Below the pieces are notes generated by a model. The model was not told the origin of the DNA. It saw nothing but the letters and a program-made list of their open reading frames with translations, and ran no database searches. This document shows positions 1-9,780 of a DNA stretch of 64,000 nucleotides, one piece after another. Position numbers and translations under genes: made by a program. Where the stretch lies: positions 124,001 through 188,000 of the forward strand of contig NZ_FOUX01000002.1 in NCBI RefSeq assembly GCF_900114995.1, read 5' to 3'. The first letter of the stretch is position 1; every line of letters begins with the position of its first letter. Origin of the DNA: Chitinophaga sp. YR627. Lineage in GTDB: Bacteria > Bacteroidota > Bacteroidia > Chitinophagales > Chitinophagaceae.

Positions 1-222
1 AGGGAAGGACTTGATATTAAAACCCGGGAATTGCTCATCTTCTGTGCATTGGCTACACTTGGCGGCGCGGAAAGACAAATGGCCTCTCATGCGGTGGGTA
101 ATCTGAAAACCGGCAACAGTAAAGAGACCCTTGTATCAGCGATGGTACACATGTATCCTTATGTAGGATTCCCCCGGGTATCCAATGCCATCAATGTGAT
201 CAAAGCCGCAAAAATTGAATAA
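1..222 (+). CDS. Carboxymuconolactone decarboxylase family protein, C-terminal part
   Basis: The reading frame is open from base 1 to the stop at 220-222, so only the last 73 residues are present. They include TRELLIFCALATLGG, HAVGNLKTGNS and MVHMYPYVGFPRVSNA, which match the helical C-terminal half of the AhpD-like/CMD fold (the family holds decarboxylases and thiol-peroxidase partners). The visible part has one Cys (FCAL) but no CxxC peroxidase motif; that motif could lie upstream. The substrate cannot be deduced. The gene ends before a strong bidirectional hairpin. Family assignment is fairly secure; function is not. Confidence 0.8.
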   Translation, partial: REGLDIKTRELLIFCALATLGGAERQMASHAVGNLKTGNSKETLVSAMVHMYPYVGFPRVSNAINVIKAAKIE

Positions 223-303
223 AAAAGCGGCACTATGGAAAAAAGAAAACCGGGGGAAGGACTGATCACCATACAGTTGGCTCGTTATCCTGCAACTATA
301 GAA

Positions 304-339
304 AAGAAAAGCGGACTTTGATGAAAGTCCGCTTTTCTT
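304..339. terminator. Bidirectional hairpin terminator
   Basis: Perfect 16-bp inverted repeat (304-319 with 324-339) around a GATG loop, GC-rich at the tip and A/T-rich at the base. The base supplies a U-run in either direction. It lies between two convergent genes and probably stops both. Confidence 0.85.
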
Positions 340-358
340 ATATCAAATGCGATGAAAA

Positions 359-1201
359 CTATTTGCTTTCCAGTAATACCCATGGGCTGCTATCTTCTGA
401 GAGCAGATCACAATGTCCGCCATGGAGTTCATCCAGTTGTTCGATATCGCCGGTCCACATGGCGAAACCTATGAGATAGTTTTCTCCGAGGTTGGCCCAG
501 CTGGTGTAGTTATGCAACAGCTCTTTCCCGAATTTACGGATGTAGCGCATGGATTCTTCTCTTGACAGGAAACCTGCATCGTAGCCCCAGCGGCAGAGGT
601 TTATAGCGCGACCCAGATCCCAGGTAAGGGCATCCAGTTTACACTTCTTGCCTTCGAAGCAATCGGATATTTCGCGGAGGTGTTTGTAGCATTCGGAGAT
701 ATTGGCGGCGTATTCTTCTATCGGTGCATCGTCTCCTTTTGCCGCAAAGTCCTGCTGTAATTTATCCAGTGCTTCAGGACGTTCACGTACCGGCAGGGTG
801 GTCAGTATCTGCCAGATGGGCTTAAAATAGACCCGGTGCCCCCGGGTAGCGAGTCCATCGATCGTGCTCAGTAATTTATCCCGGGTATTGATATGCCAGT
901 CTCTTCTGAGCATGTGTCTGATCTCATCCTGTTCTGTATCGGTTTCCAGTGTATCCAGTCTTTCTCCCCGGAGGTAGATCAGATTGGCGCCACAGGCGAT
1001 ATACTGCCGGTCATGCAGGGACAGGACGCCGTCTTCGTTTACCAGAGGTTCGTCTTCAACAGCTTTATCCCGCTGTTGGTCACGTTCCTTCATGGCTTTG
1101 GCAGCAATTTCCTTTGCCCGGCTATTGAGCTTCATTAATTTTATGATAACGAATACGATGTAGACTGCGGCTACCACTCCGATGATAATAAACGTTTTCA
1201 T
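359..1201 (-). CDS. Membrane-anchored DUF1266 domain protein
   Basis: 280 residues. An N-terminal hydrophobic segment (about residues 2-21) is followed by a charged stretch (EIAAKAMKERDQQRD), so the protein is probably anchored by one helix with the rest in the cytoplasm. The C-terminal half carries WDLGRAINLCRWGYDAG and the following region ending in a Trp-rich segment (SWANLGENYLIGF), the signature of DUF1266, a family of unknown function. Aromatic residues are dense near the C-terminus. It is monocistronic, with terminator 304-339 just downstream. No catalytic motif was recognised. Confidence 0.75.
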   Translation of the reverse strand: MKTFIIIGVVAAVYIVFVIIKLMKLNSRAKEIAAKAMKERDQQRDKAVEDEPLVNEDGVLSLHDRQYIACGANLIYLRGERLDTLETDTEQDEIRHMLRRDWHINTRDKLLSTIDGLATRGHRVYFKPIWQILTTLPVRERPEALDKLQQDFAAKGDDAPIEEYAANISECYKHLREISDCFEGKKCKLDALTWDLGRAINLCRWGYDAGFLSREESMRYIRKFGKELLHNYTSWANLGENYLIGFAMWTGDIEQLDELHGGHCDLLSEDSSPWVLLESK

Positions 1202-1453
1202 GTGGAATCTGTTATATGGCGTCCCCGGTATCGGTGCGGGACTTCCCCATTGTTACTAAAGCTGTTTTCTCTCCTGACCTGTAATAATGACTATGTGTCT
1301 GAATAGTGCTGTTTCCCTCTTAACAAGGGACGTTTTTCATACTCTATGCAATATCGCATTTTTAAAGGGAATATTTGTCACTTCGTTGTCCGGAACAGGG
1401 GAATGATAACAATAGTTAACAGAAAACATGAACGCAATGAATAAGAAGAGGAT

Positions 1454-1461
1454 TATCTTTG
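1454..1461 (+). promoter_or_regulatory. Candidate Bacteroidota -7 element for the DUF4197 gene
   Basis: TATCTTTG matches TAnnTTTG, 34 bases upstream of the ATG at 1496. No clear TTG -33 element is seen at the usual distance, so the assignment rests on the -7 box. The rest of 1202-1495 shows no further feature. Confidence 0.5.
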
Positions 1462-1495
1462 CGCACCAACATTTAAGAATGTAATACAATCTATT

Positions 1496-2221
1496 ATGAA
1501 AAAAGGCTTTTTTGCATGTATTATTGCTGCCACGCTTCTCTTAACCAGCACTGGTTGTGAAACCTCCCAGCAGATACTCAATAACCTGCCATCCTACGGA
1601 CAACTCAGCACTACCCAGATAGCTGCTGGTCTGAAAGAAGCATTGACCATCGGAACACAGAACAGCGCTAACAAACTCTCTTCTCCAAACGGCTTTTTTG
1701 CCAATGCCGCCCTTAAGATCCTGATGCCACCGGAAGCACAGAAAGTAGAAAGTACCTTACGCAGTATGGGTATGGGTAGCATTGTGGATAAAGCGATCCA
1801 GTCTATGAACAAGGGTGCGGAAGAAGCTGCAAAATCAGCTGCGCCTATTTTCGTAAATGCGATCAAACAAATGACCATCACCGATGCACTGGGCATCCTG
1901 AAAGGTGGCAACAACGCTGCAACCAACTATTTCAAAGATAAAACGACTGCCTCCCTGACAGCGGCTTTCCGTCCTGCCATCAGCGAAGCGCTGAAAAAAG
2001 TGGATGCGACCAAATACTGGTCAGACGTTTTCTCTGTATATAACAAATTCTCTTCTACCCCTGTCAATACCGACCTGACTGCTTATGTTACCGAAAAAGC
2101 AGTTGCCGGTATTTTCTCAGAAGTAGCGGTAGAAGAGCAGAAAATCAGACAGGATCCGGCTGCCCGAGTGACTGATCTGCTGAAAACGGTGTTCGGTAGT
2201 GCACAGGCACAACAGAAATAA
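1496..2221 (+). CDS. DUF4197 family lipoprotein
   Basis: 241 residues with a lipoprotein signal ending at Cys21 (LLLTSTGC), so probably attached to a membrane from the periplasmic side. The body matches DUF4197: TQIAAGLKEALTIGTQNSA near residues 40-58, ALKILMPPEAQKVESTLR, ITDALGILKGGNNAATNYF around 130-150, and a C-terminal helical region ending in VTDLLKTVFGSAQAQQK. The length is normal for the family, whose function is unknown. The gene stands alone, with its own -7 box upstream and a strong terminator downstream. Confidence 0.85.
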   Translation: MKKGFFACIIAATLLLTSTGCETSQQILNNLPSYGQLSTTQIAAGLKEALTIGTQNSANKLSSPNGFFANAALKILMPPEAQKVESTLRSMGMGSIVDKAIQSMNKGAEEAAKSAAPIFVNAIKQMTITDALGILKGGNNAATNYFKDKTTASLTAAFRPAISEALKKVDATKYWSDVFSVYNKFSSTPVNTDLTAYVTEKAVAGIFSEVAVEEQKIRQDPAARVTDLLKTVFGSAQAQQK

Positions 2222-2238
2222 GTTTCCTGCTTTAGCAT

Positions 2239-2288
2239 AAAAAAGAAGAACCCGTACACCTCCCAGGGCGTACGGGTTCTTCTTTTTT
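2239..2288. terminator. Strong hairpin terminator
   Basis: Arms 2239-2257 and 2270-2288 form a 19-bp stem with a 12-base loop. The A/T-rich base gives a U-run after the DUF4197 gene. Confidence 0.85.
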
Positions 2289-2344
2289 TATTATTTTACA
2301 CCCTTTATCCCTAGTCCCTGCCGCTACCGGCTTCTTATACGCTT

Positions 2345-3187
2345 ATGATCCAAAAATCCCTTGGCATTGCCCGGATAGTGACGCATGTCCTTATATTCAT
2401 TGTTCTGACGATGCTTACACAGCTGGGAGGCATTATCTATCTGATTTCCAGGCGTACCCATCCCCTGATCATCCAGAAAGTGACCAGGCCAATATTACAG
2501 CCACTGGCTAAAATAGGCGCGTTCATGCTGATCTACCTGTTTAGTACTGTACTTATTATCCCCCTGCTGGCTAAACCTTTTGGCAGGGTGCCACTGCCTG
2601 TCTTTCGTAAAGATGGTTTACAGCCCTTACGGCTGACCACCTGCTTACTGAACAGGCATTATGTGCGACCGGCCCTGAAAACCGCTGCGTTGGATATTGC
2701 TTTGAAAATGAACCGCTTCCATCCCGGAACGGCGGTCAATTACCTGGATGGCGGATTTCCTTTCTTTAACAGCTTTCCAATGCTACCACATCTGAGTCAT
2801 AATGACGGGAAAAAACTGGACCTGGCCTTTCTCTATATAGATAAAACCAGTGGCATGCCTTCAGATAATGCACCTTCTGTCATTGGTTACGGCGTGTGTG
2901 AAACACCACGCCCGGGAGAGATCAATACGGCTGAAAGTTGCCGGGAACAGGGTTACCACTGGTATAGTGTACTGCAACAGATAGCACCACAGGGGAATAA
3001 GCACAAATATGTATTTGATAGTCTGCGGATGCGGGCATTAATGACAGTCATCATCTACCATCCTGCTATTCATAAGGTATTTATTGAACCACATCTCCAG
3101 ACACGCCTGCAGCTGGAAAGTGATAAGATCCGGTTTCATGGCTGCTATGCAGTGCGGCATGATGACCATATTCATATTCAGTTATAA
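2345..3187 (+). CDS. Membrane-tethered LAS/MepA-like metallopeptidase candidate
   Basis: 280 residues. Two hydrophobic segments (about 10-35 and 57-76) precede a soluble domain. That domain has SHNDGKKLDL with H152 and D159 (spacing H-x6-D) and ends in RHDDHIHIQL with H272, H275 and H277. In LAS-type zinc peptidases such as penicillin-insensitive murein endopeptidase MepA, the zinc ligands are an H-x6-D pair and the second His of a C-terminal HxH. The pattern therefore suggests a cell-wall endopeptidase facing the periplasm. Homology is inferred from motif geometry only. The 3' end overlaps the convergent anti-sigma gene by 10 bases. Confidence 0.55.
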   Translation: MIQKSLGIARIVTHVLIFIVLTMLTQLGGIIYLISRRTHPLIIQKVTRPILQPLAKIGAFMLIYLFSTVLIIPLLAKPFGRVPLPVFRKDGLQPLRLTTCLLNRHYVRPALKTAALDIALKMNRFHPGTAVNYLDGGFPFFNSFPMLPHLSHNDGKKLDLAFLYIDKTSGMPSDNAPSVIGYGVCETPRPGEINTAESCREQGYHWYSVLQQIAPQGNKHKYVFDSLRMRALMTVIIYHPAIHKVFIEPHLQTRLQLESDKIRFHGCYAVRHDDHIHIQL

Positions 3188-3597
3188 GAGCGGACCTTTT
3201 CTTTCACGAGCTTCTGGTCCAGGTACTGGATCAATAGTATTAATGCCAGTCCGCCTGGCAGGATAGGTCCGTAATGAGATAACAGCTGCAGAACAGGACT
3301 ATTGGTACTAAAAAAGATCAGCGCCGCTACTGCTCCTCCCCCCAGTAACAGACAAACGGCTGCTATCAGCAGATTAAAACGCAACTCTGCTTTTCTGTCT
3401 TTTTCCAGCCGGATCCTGGCGCTTACATTCACAGCAAAACCCGGAGACAAATCTGGTACAACAGGCTGTTCCAGCGCTTCCCATAAGACGGTATAGCGTT
3501 CCAGCTCCTGCTCCTCTCCGGCAGCTAGTGGCACATCCGGAAGGTGCAGGCCCTTTTCCAGCATTTCCTGTAATTTTTGCTCATCTATCTCTTTCAT
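3178..3597 (-). CDS. Putative anti-sigma factor (two membrane helices)
   Basis: 139 residues: an acidic cytoplasmic N-terminal region (MKEIDEQKLQEMLEKG and onwards to about residue 70), then two hydrophobic segments near 73-95 and 100-122 and a basic tail. Its ATG overlaps the stop of the upstream ECF sigma gene as ATGA, a coupling typical of sigma/anti-sigma pairs. No zinc-binding HxxxCxxC motif is present, so it is not a ZAS-type anti-sigma. The role is inferred mainly from position and topology. Confidence 0.6.
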   Translation of the reverse strand: MKEIDEQKLQEMLEKGLHLPDVPLAAGEEQELERYTVLWEALEQPVVPDLSPGFAVNVSARIRLEKDRKAELRFNLLIAAVCLLLGGGAVAALIFFSTNSPVLQLLSHYGPILPGGLALILLIQYLDQKLVKEKVRSYN

Positions 3598-4151
3598 GAC
3601 ACCTCATTTTTAAGATAAACACCTAATTTATCCTTTAGTAGTTTACGTCCACGGAAAAGATAACTTTTTACAGTTCCTTCCGGGAAACCGGTTATTTCTT
3701 CAATTTCCTGGTAAGAGAACTCATTCAGATGATATAACGTCAATACCGTCCTGTATTGTTCAGGCATCTGGGCAATCAGGCGGTTTATATATGCCGTCAC
3801 GTCCTTTTTGTCCAGGAGGTGGCCGGGATGTTCATCTGTAAAGCTATAGTTTTCAATATCCTCCGGATGAGACACCGTATTACCACTGCTGTACTTTTTA
3901 CTGTAGTTAATAGCTGTCAGATAGGCGATACGGGCGATCCAGGTGGATAAACGGGACTTATACTCAAAGCGCCGCAGGTGCTGGTGCACCTTTATAAACA
4001 CCTCCTGACAGATATCTTCTTTATCCTCCTGTGTATTGATGATCCTGTTCACCACATGGAATACCAGCCCCTGGTATTGTGTTACCAATACCTCAAAAGC
4101 TTTCATATCTCCATGTAAGATGCGGGGAATTAGCTCCTTTTCATCAATCAT
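3594..4151 (-). CDS. ECF-type RNA polymerase sigma factor
   Basis: 185 residues. Region 2 is visible at about 20-90 (EDICQEVFIKVHQHLRRF, then SRLSTWIARIAYLTAINY). Region 4 is at about 125-175, with the helix-turn-helix FSYQEIEEITGFPEGTVKS followed by a basic recognition helix. Length and layout are those of ECF sigma-70 factors that direct polymerase to stress or envelope regulons. It is co-transcribed and translationally coupled to the putative anti-sigma gene. The divergent small membrane gene at 4251 is a possible target. Confidence 0.9.
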   Translation of the reverse strand: MIDEKELIPRILHGDMKAFEVLVTQYQGLVFHVVNRIINTQEDKEDICQEVFIKVHQHLRRFEYKSRLSTWIARIAYLTAINYSKKYSSGNTVSHPEDIENYSFTDEHPGHLLDKKDVTAYINRLIAQMPEQYRTVLTLYHLNEFSYQEIEEITGFPEGTVKSYLFRGRKLLKDKLGVYLKNEVS

Positions 4152-4250
4152 GTCAGAGTAGACAAAGGTTTATTAATAAATGTTGCAAAAAATCTGCTCA
4201 TTTTGCAACATTTCTGGAAATACGCCTGTCTACTGAAAAAACAATCGCAT

Positions 4251-4598
4251 ATGTTCAACATCATCGAAACACTTGGCAGCTTTATCATGATCATCAGCGT
4301 TTTCGCTATTACCGCTTCCCTGATCGTTGCCTTTCTCAATTACAGACTTAAAAGGCGCCTGCTGGATGCGGGACCGATAGATGACAATGCCCTTAAGCTA
4401 TTGCCCGGCATTCCAAAGACCAGCAGTGATATGCTCAAATGGGGTATTATTCTGTTTTTCGCAGGATTGGGACTGATCGTACTGGAGTTCATACCATTCA
4501 ATGTAGAAACTTCTCCACTTCCCTATGGTGTTGAAACCGTGTTTATTGCCACCGGCTTCCTGGTATACTATTTCCTGATCAGCCGGAATAATAAGTAA
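4251..4598 (+). CDS. Small membrane protein, DUF6249-like
   Basis: 115 residues from the ATG at 4251; a TTG at 4203 would add 16 residues without hydrophobic character. Hydrophobic segments lie near 7-29, 61-82 and 92-109. The first is followed by NYRLKRRLLDAG, which resembles the small Bacteroidota membrane family DUF6249. It is divergent from the ECF sigma gene with about 100 bases between, a common arrangement for a sigma target. Function unknown. Confidence 0.6.
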   Translation: MFNIIETLGSFIMIISVFAITASLIVAFLNYRLKRRLLDAGPIDDNALKLLPGIPKTSSDMLKWGIILFFAGLGLIVLEFIPFNVETSPLPYGVETVFIATGFLVYYFLISRNNK

Positions 4599-4706
4599 GC
4601 CCTTTCGTTTCAGACCAACCTATCGCCTGCTCCCACCGGACAACCCAATTTCTCATACGCAATCCCTTGGTTCTAAAAGCGCCTGCAGCTTTGAACGGGC
4701 ATTGCC

Positions 4707-6875
4707 ATGCCTAAAAAAAGACCACTCATGCATAAACTGTTATTATACACTGCCTGCAGTATTTCCTTACTGTGTGTCAGTCTGACAAGTCAGGCCCAGA
4801 CGGCAGACACCCTGCGGAGCCGGGGACTTAAAACGGTGACCGTCACCGGACAAAAACCACTGATCCGTCAGGAGGTAGACCGTCTCATATATGATCTTCA
4901 GGCTGATCCTGACAGCAAAGGCAGTAGTGTGCTGGAGATCATGCGAAAGGTGCCTTTTCTGTCCGTGGATGCTTCCGGTAATCTGCTGCTCAAGGGGAAC
5001 AGCAGTTATAAAGTGCTGATCAACGGGAAAGAATCGGGCATGTTTGAAAGGGACCCTGCTATGGTACTGCGCACGATCCCAGCTTCTACTATTCAGCATA
5101 TAGAGGTCATTACCACCCCACCATCGAAATATGATGGAGAAGGATTGATGGGGATCATCAATATCGTTACTATCAGGCGTAAAGCAGATGGTTACAACGG
5201 TACGATGAACATCAGTGAACGCTTTCCAGCCAATGGGCCTGGCATAGGTGGTTCATTCGCTATGAAAGAGGGCGATCTGGGCATCTCTGTGTATGGCGGA
5301 GCAGGATATGAATATCGTCCACATGCTCGTAATGATATGCAGCGAACTGCTTATGCGAAGATACCTGTTATGTTGTTGCAGGAAGGCGACCGCCATCACC
5401 ATCGTAGTAATGGTTATTTGGGTACAGAATTAAGTTATGCGATGGATAGTCTGCATCTGCTAACCGCACAATTCAACTTTAATGCGTATGGCGGCGCCGG
5501 AGAAGAACAACTGTTTTCCCGCATGCTGCGTGGTGGCAATGTGGATCAGCAATATGTTATGCACAGCAGTAATAACAATCATGGTAATGGTATGGATGCC
5601 GGGATCAATTATCAGATCACTTCTCCTAAATATAAAAACAACCTGCTCACTTTCTCTTACCGTTATGCGACTAATGGCAGAAAGCAGGGATATCAGCAAC
5701 TATTCACAGATACGATCAACTATGATATTCCCGGTTACCGGCAGGATAACAATGAGCGGTTCAAAGAACATACGTTACAGGCAGATTATGTACGCACCTT
5801 TCGGCATTTCAGTATGGAAGCCGGGATGAAAGGCATATGGCGTAGTAATTACAGTGATTATCTTAACGCCTATGTATCGACTGATCCGATTACGAACGGG
5901 TTTGACGGACAACAGCGCGTATTCAGTATGTACAATGCCTATACCTTCTCTTCAAAGTACTGGGAACTGAAGGGAGGTGTACGTGTGGAACAGACTTTCA
6001 TGGAAGCCAGCTGGCAGGACGATTCTGCGAGACTGCATAAACAATTTCTGAACCTGATTCCATCGGTAGTGATCAACAGAAAACTGGGCGGAAACAGTTC
6101 GCTTAACCTGGGCGTTTCCAGGCGCTTAAAAAGACCTAATATCTATAAGCTGAATCCATTTAAAGACCGTTCTAATCCTTCGCAGGAATCATCCGGAAAT
6201 CCGGCATTGCGTCCGACACTGACAACGAATGTTCAGCTGGGATATAGCTGGTCAGGGAAACTATCCTTGAATGCGGCTGTCAGTTATGCCTTCCTCAACA
6301 ATATGTTTATGGAGATCACCTCCTATGATACGGCCCGCAATATTACCACTACGATCATAGAAAACAATGTCAAAGGTAGTGGCCTGGGATTTGACTATAC
6401 TATTAACTATCCTGTTACAAAATGGCTGCACCTGAGCATTAATGGCAATGCAGTTTATCTTTCACTGGATGGCGCCAGCAATGCCGCCCCTATTTCGCTG
6501 AACAGATGGAATTATTCGGTTAACGGCAATGCGTCTGTCCGCATGAATAAGGGCTGGAAGCTCACTGCAGCAATCAACATTACCGGACGCAACCAGGTAT
6601 CGTTGCAGACTACGAGCAATGCTGTGACAGCTGTTTCACTTGGAGGCAGTAAAGATCTGATAAAGGATAAACTGAGCTGTTCTGCTACTATCAGCAATCC
6701 TTTTCCCGCATACAGACAGAACCGTACAGTATTGTCAGATAAACTATTTACGCAATCTAATAACACACAGGAATATTTCCGGACGGTTAACATGAGTATC
6801 AACTATAACTTTGGCAGACTGAAGCAAGCTATCCAAAAGAATAGGCGCGGTATCAGGAATGACGACGGTAACTAA
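4707..6875 (+). CDS. TonB-dependent outer membrane receptor (beta-barrel family)
   Basis: 722 residues with a Sec signal peptide (about 1-31, ending SLTSQAQ; an in-frame ATG at 4728 is an alternative start). A plug domain follows (LKTVTVTGQKPLIRQEVDRL, later INGKESGMFERDP, TIPASTIQHIEVITTPPSKY and GLMGIINIVT). The remaining 550 residues are barrel-like, with alternating strands and aromatic ends. It lacks the N-terminal carboxypeptidase-like domain of SusC and has no SusD partner nearby. This resembles the outer membrane beta-barrel family related to siderophore or peptide uptake. The substrate is unknown. Confidence 0.85.
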   Translation: MPKKRPLMHKLLLYTACSISLLCVSLTSQAQTADTLRSRGLKTVTVTGQKPLIRQEVDRLIYDLQADPDSKGSSVLEIMRKVPFLSVDASGNLLLKGNSSYKVLINGKESGMFERDPAMVLRTIPASTIQHIEVITTPPSKYDGEGLMGIINIVTIRRKADGYNGTMNISERFPANGPGIGGSFAMKEGDLGISVYGGAGYEYRPHARNDMQRTAYAKIPVMLLQEGDRHHHRSNGYLGTELSYAMDSLHLLTAQFNFNAYGGAGEEQLFSRMLRGGNVDQQYVMHSSNNNHGNGMDAGINYQITSPKYKNNLLTFSYRYATNGRKQGYQQLFTDTINYDIPGYRQDNNERFKEHTLQADYVRTFRHFSMEAGMKGIWRSNYSDYLNAYVSTDPITNGFDGQQRVFSMYNAYTFSSKYWELKGGVRVEQTFMEASWQDDSARLHKQFLNLIPSVVINRKLGGNSSLNLGVSRRLKRPNIYKLNPFKDRSNPSQESSGNPALRPTLTTNVQLGYSWSGKLSLNAAVSYAFLNNMFMEITSYDTARNITTTIIENNVKGSGLGFDYTINYPVTKWLHLSINGNAVYLSLDGASNAAPISLNRWNYSVNGNASVRMNKGWKLTAAINITGRNQVSLQTTSNAVTAVSLGGSKDLIKDKLSCSATISNPFPAYRQNRTVLSDKLFTQSNNTQEYFRTVNMSINYNFGRLKQAIQKNRRGIRNDDGN

Positions 6876-6936
6876 GCGGGGTTCTTTGTATATTTAGTAT
6901 ACAATATTGAATGACCCATATACAAACGATGATCTC

Positions 6937-7920
<984 letters not shown>

Positions 7921-7975
7921 AAACGAGGCATTAAGTATTCACAACTGGTGTATACTTTAGTTCTTAAGATATAGT

Positions 7976-8007
7976 AAAAAGAGACTGGTGCGTACCAGTC
8001 TCTTTTT
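7976..8007. terminator. Bidirectional hairpin terminator
   Basis: Perfect 14-bp inverted repeat (7976-7989 with 7994-8007) around GCGT with A/T tails. It lies between convergent genes. Confidence 0.85.
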
Positions 8008-8010
8008 CTT

Positions 8011-9093
8011 TTATAATTGATCAAAGAGATAATCCAGCTGCGCTTCTTCCAGTACAATACGGTTGACGTTCTTTCCTTCCTGGTCCCATTTCACGAGACG
8101 GATCACACCTTCAGTGATCTCGATACCCGTTATATCTCCATCACTGAAACAACAGCAGCCGGTATTAAAGTAACTGGGGCTGACCATTGTCTTTACAAAC
8201 TCCTTACCTGCATATTCTGCCCTGCGTTTTTCCAGGGACTCCTGTAAGGCCTTAGCTTTTTCCTGGTCACCAGCCTGCATCGCTTTCTCCAATGCCTTTG
8301 TCAGCCGGTCAATATGATCCATAGAGGCAAATACCGGTTTATGTGTATGCCCGGAGATCAGTATTGTCTTCTTATACTGCTGGCTCCATTCATACATGGT
8401 GATGTTGTGTTGGTCTACGAGATCGAAACTATCTGATACAGTGTCAAGGCGGATGTTCAACCAGCGTTGTATTGGTGTCCATATCGCTGCCACAAACCAT
8501 TTACTGAAAGCATTACCATCGGCTCTTTTATCTCCCTGATGACCATGTGCGAGGAAGATGGTTTCATCGGCACTTTTATATTTCATCTTCAGCGCCAGTC
8601 CTTCGTAAACCTTCAGTTCCTTTCCAAAGATCGGTTTTAGGAACTGGTCTCTGGGGATCTGGTAATTCCATTCCAGGTCGTGATTGCCAAATATGCGGTA
8701 ATAGCGTTGTTGTTGCAGAAATAAGGCTTCTTCCAGTAAAGCGGTCCTATTCTTTTCAAGGACCTTAGAAGGTTTATTTTCCCAGAGCTCTTCACAATCG
8801 CCCAGATTGATCAGTGTAAAGCCTTTCTCATAGTAATAACGCAATGCGGTAAGATAAGAGGTTTCAGCGAGCATGAAGTCGTCAGAGCCGTCCCTTCCAC
8901 CTTTGTGCTGATCGGAAAATACGATGATAGAAGCCTGCTGATAATCGTAGGTCAGGACAAGTCCTTTGTCTTTTTTCCCCTCCTCTATCTGTTTATAGAG
9001 TTGGGATAGCGATTCGAATATGAGCTTCTTATCGGGATTGGAAGAGAAGCGCCGGGACAGACGTATAATGAGGTTACGCAATAATTTCTTCAT
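8011..9093 (-). CDS. Calcineurin-like metallophosphoesterase
   Basis: 360 residues. The dimetal-site motifs occur in order: SDQHKGG (D61, H63), GDCEEL (D99), GNHD (136-139), HGHQGD (H183, H185) and GHTHKP (248-251). The GDCEEL motif and the later YFNTGCCCFSDG differ from DNA-processing phosphoesterases and recall UDP-diacylglucosamine pyrophosphatase-like or general phosphodiesterase branches. Residues around 265-295 form a charged helical insertion (KALEKAMQAGDQEKAKALQ). There is no signal peptide, so it is probably cytoplasmic. The substrate cannot be predicted. Confidence 0.88.
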   Translation of the reverse strand: MKKLLRNLIIRLSRRFSSNPDKKLIFESLSQLYKQIEEGKKDKGLVLTYDYQQASIIVFSDQHKGGRDGSDDFMLAETSYLTALRYYYEKGFTLINLGDCEELWENKPSKVLEKNRTALLEEALFLQQQRYYRIFGNHDLEWNYQIPRDQFLKPIFGKELKVYEGLALKMKYKSADETIFLAHGHQGDKRADGNAFSKWFVAAIWTPIQRWLNIRLDTVSDSFDLVDQHNITMYEWSQQYKKTILISGHTHKPVFASMDHIDRLTKALEKAMQAGDQEKAKALQESLEKRRAEYAGKEFVKTMVSPSYFNTGCCCFSDGDITGIEITEGVIRLVKWDQEGKNVNRIVLEEAQLDYLFDQL

Positions 9094-9160
9094 AACTGAA
9101 AAGCTAAGGTTGCTGATGTTCTGGCATAATATTTCAGGAAGATAATTAAAATGTAAATGT

Positions 9161-9388
9161 ATGAAACGGAAAACAATTTATATCAACTATCATGAAGAAG
9201 ACATACAGGTAGATATTGATGAAAGTAAAGGCAACCGCTCATTCCTGGTCTATCTGCCAGGAGAAGACGGACACCTGGATATCGCTATAAAAACAGATGC
9301 GGAGGGGAATGAAAACTGGTACGAAGGAGAACAGGCCACTCCCCGTGCCAAAGAGATCGGTGAACTGATTGAGCTGGCCACGATGTAG
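9161..9388 (+). CDS. Small hypothetical protein
   Basis: 75 residues, acidic, soluble, without signal peptide or helix-turn-helix. The N-terminus (MKRKTIYINYHEEDIQVDID) predicts beta-strands. The start is the first ATG after the divergent metallophosphoesterase gene. It ends exactly where the convergent gene at 9389 ends, with no base between the two stops. Function not recognised. Confidence 0.6.
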   Translation: MKRKTIYINYHEEDIQVDIDESKGNRSFLVYLPGEDGHLDIAIKTDAEGNENWYEGEQATPRAKEIGELIELATM

Positions 9389-9670
9389 TTATATACGCTG
9401 AAAATCGGCCGGTCCGACGAGAAACCATTCTCCATCAAGTTCCAGTACATCCCCCGGTGCTACAGAGCGGGTACCATCTGCCACAAGCGGATCAGGCGTT
9501 ACTTCTTCCCTGCTCACCCATGGGAGGTCTTCATTCTGGCATATTTCAAATGCCTCCCGCAGATCGGAGGTATCTACGTCTGCGATATGCTGCAGGTTCT
9601 CAATTTTCACCTCTTCGCCTGTCAGCGGAAAACCTAATGTATAGTCAGGATTAAAATAGACTCTTATCAT
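9389..9670 (-). CDS. Small hypothetical protein
   Basis: 93 residues, acidic and soluble. The segment DLREAFEICQNEDLPWVSR and the C-terminal APGDVLELDGEWFLVGPADF suggest a compact alpha/beta domain, loosely like small phage- or plasmid-derived YodL-type proteins (weak). It abuts the stop of the convergent gene. Function not recognised. Confidence 0.6.
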   Translation of the reverse strand: MIRVYFNPDYTLGFPLTGEEVKIENLQHIADVDTSDLREAFEICQNEDLPWVSREEVTPDPLVADGTRSVAPGDVLELDGEWFLVGPADFQRI

Positions 9671-9780
9671 AAAATTAATTTACCCCTTTTCTGATTCACA
9701 AAAAAGGGTCCAATTCTTTAACATTTCTTTAAAGGGTTACCTTTTGCGGTTTACTGGTATAAAATGTAAACAACTTTCTT

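Noticed and set aside
235-321. 28-codon open frame after the CMD family gene
   Set aside because: It runs into the terminator stem at 304-339, has no recognisable product and no clear ribosome binding context.
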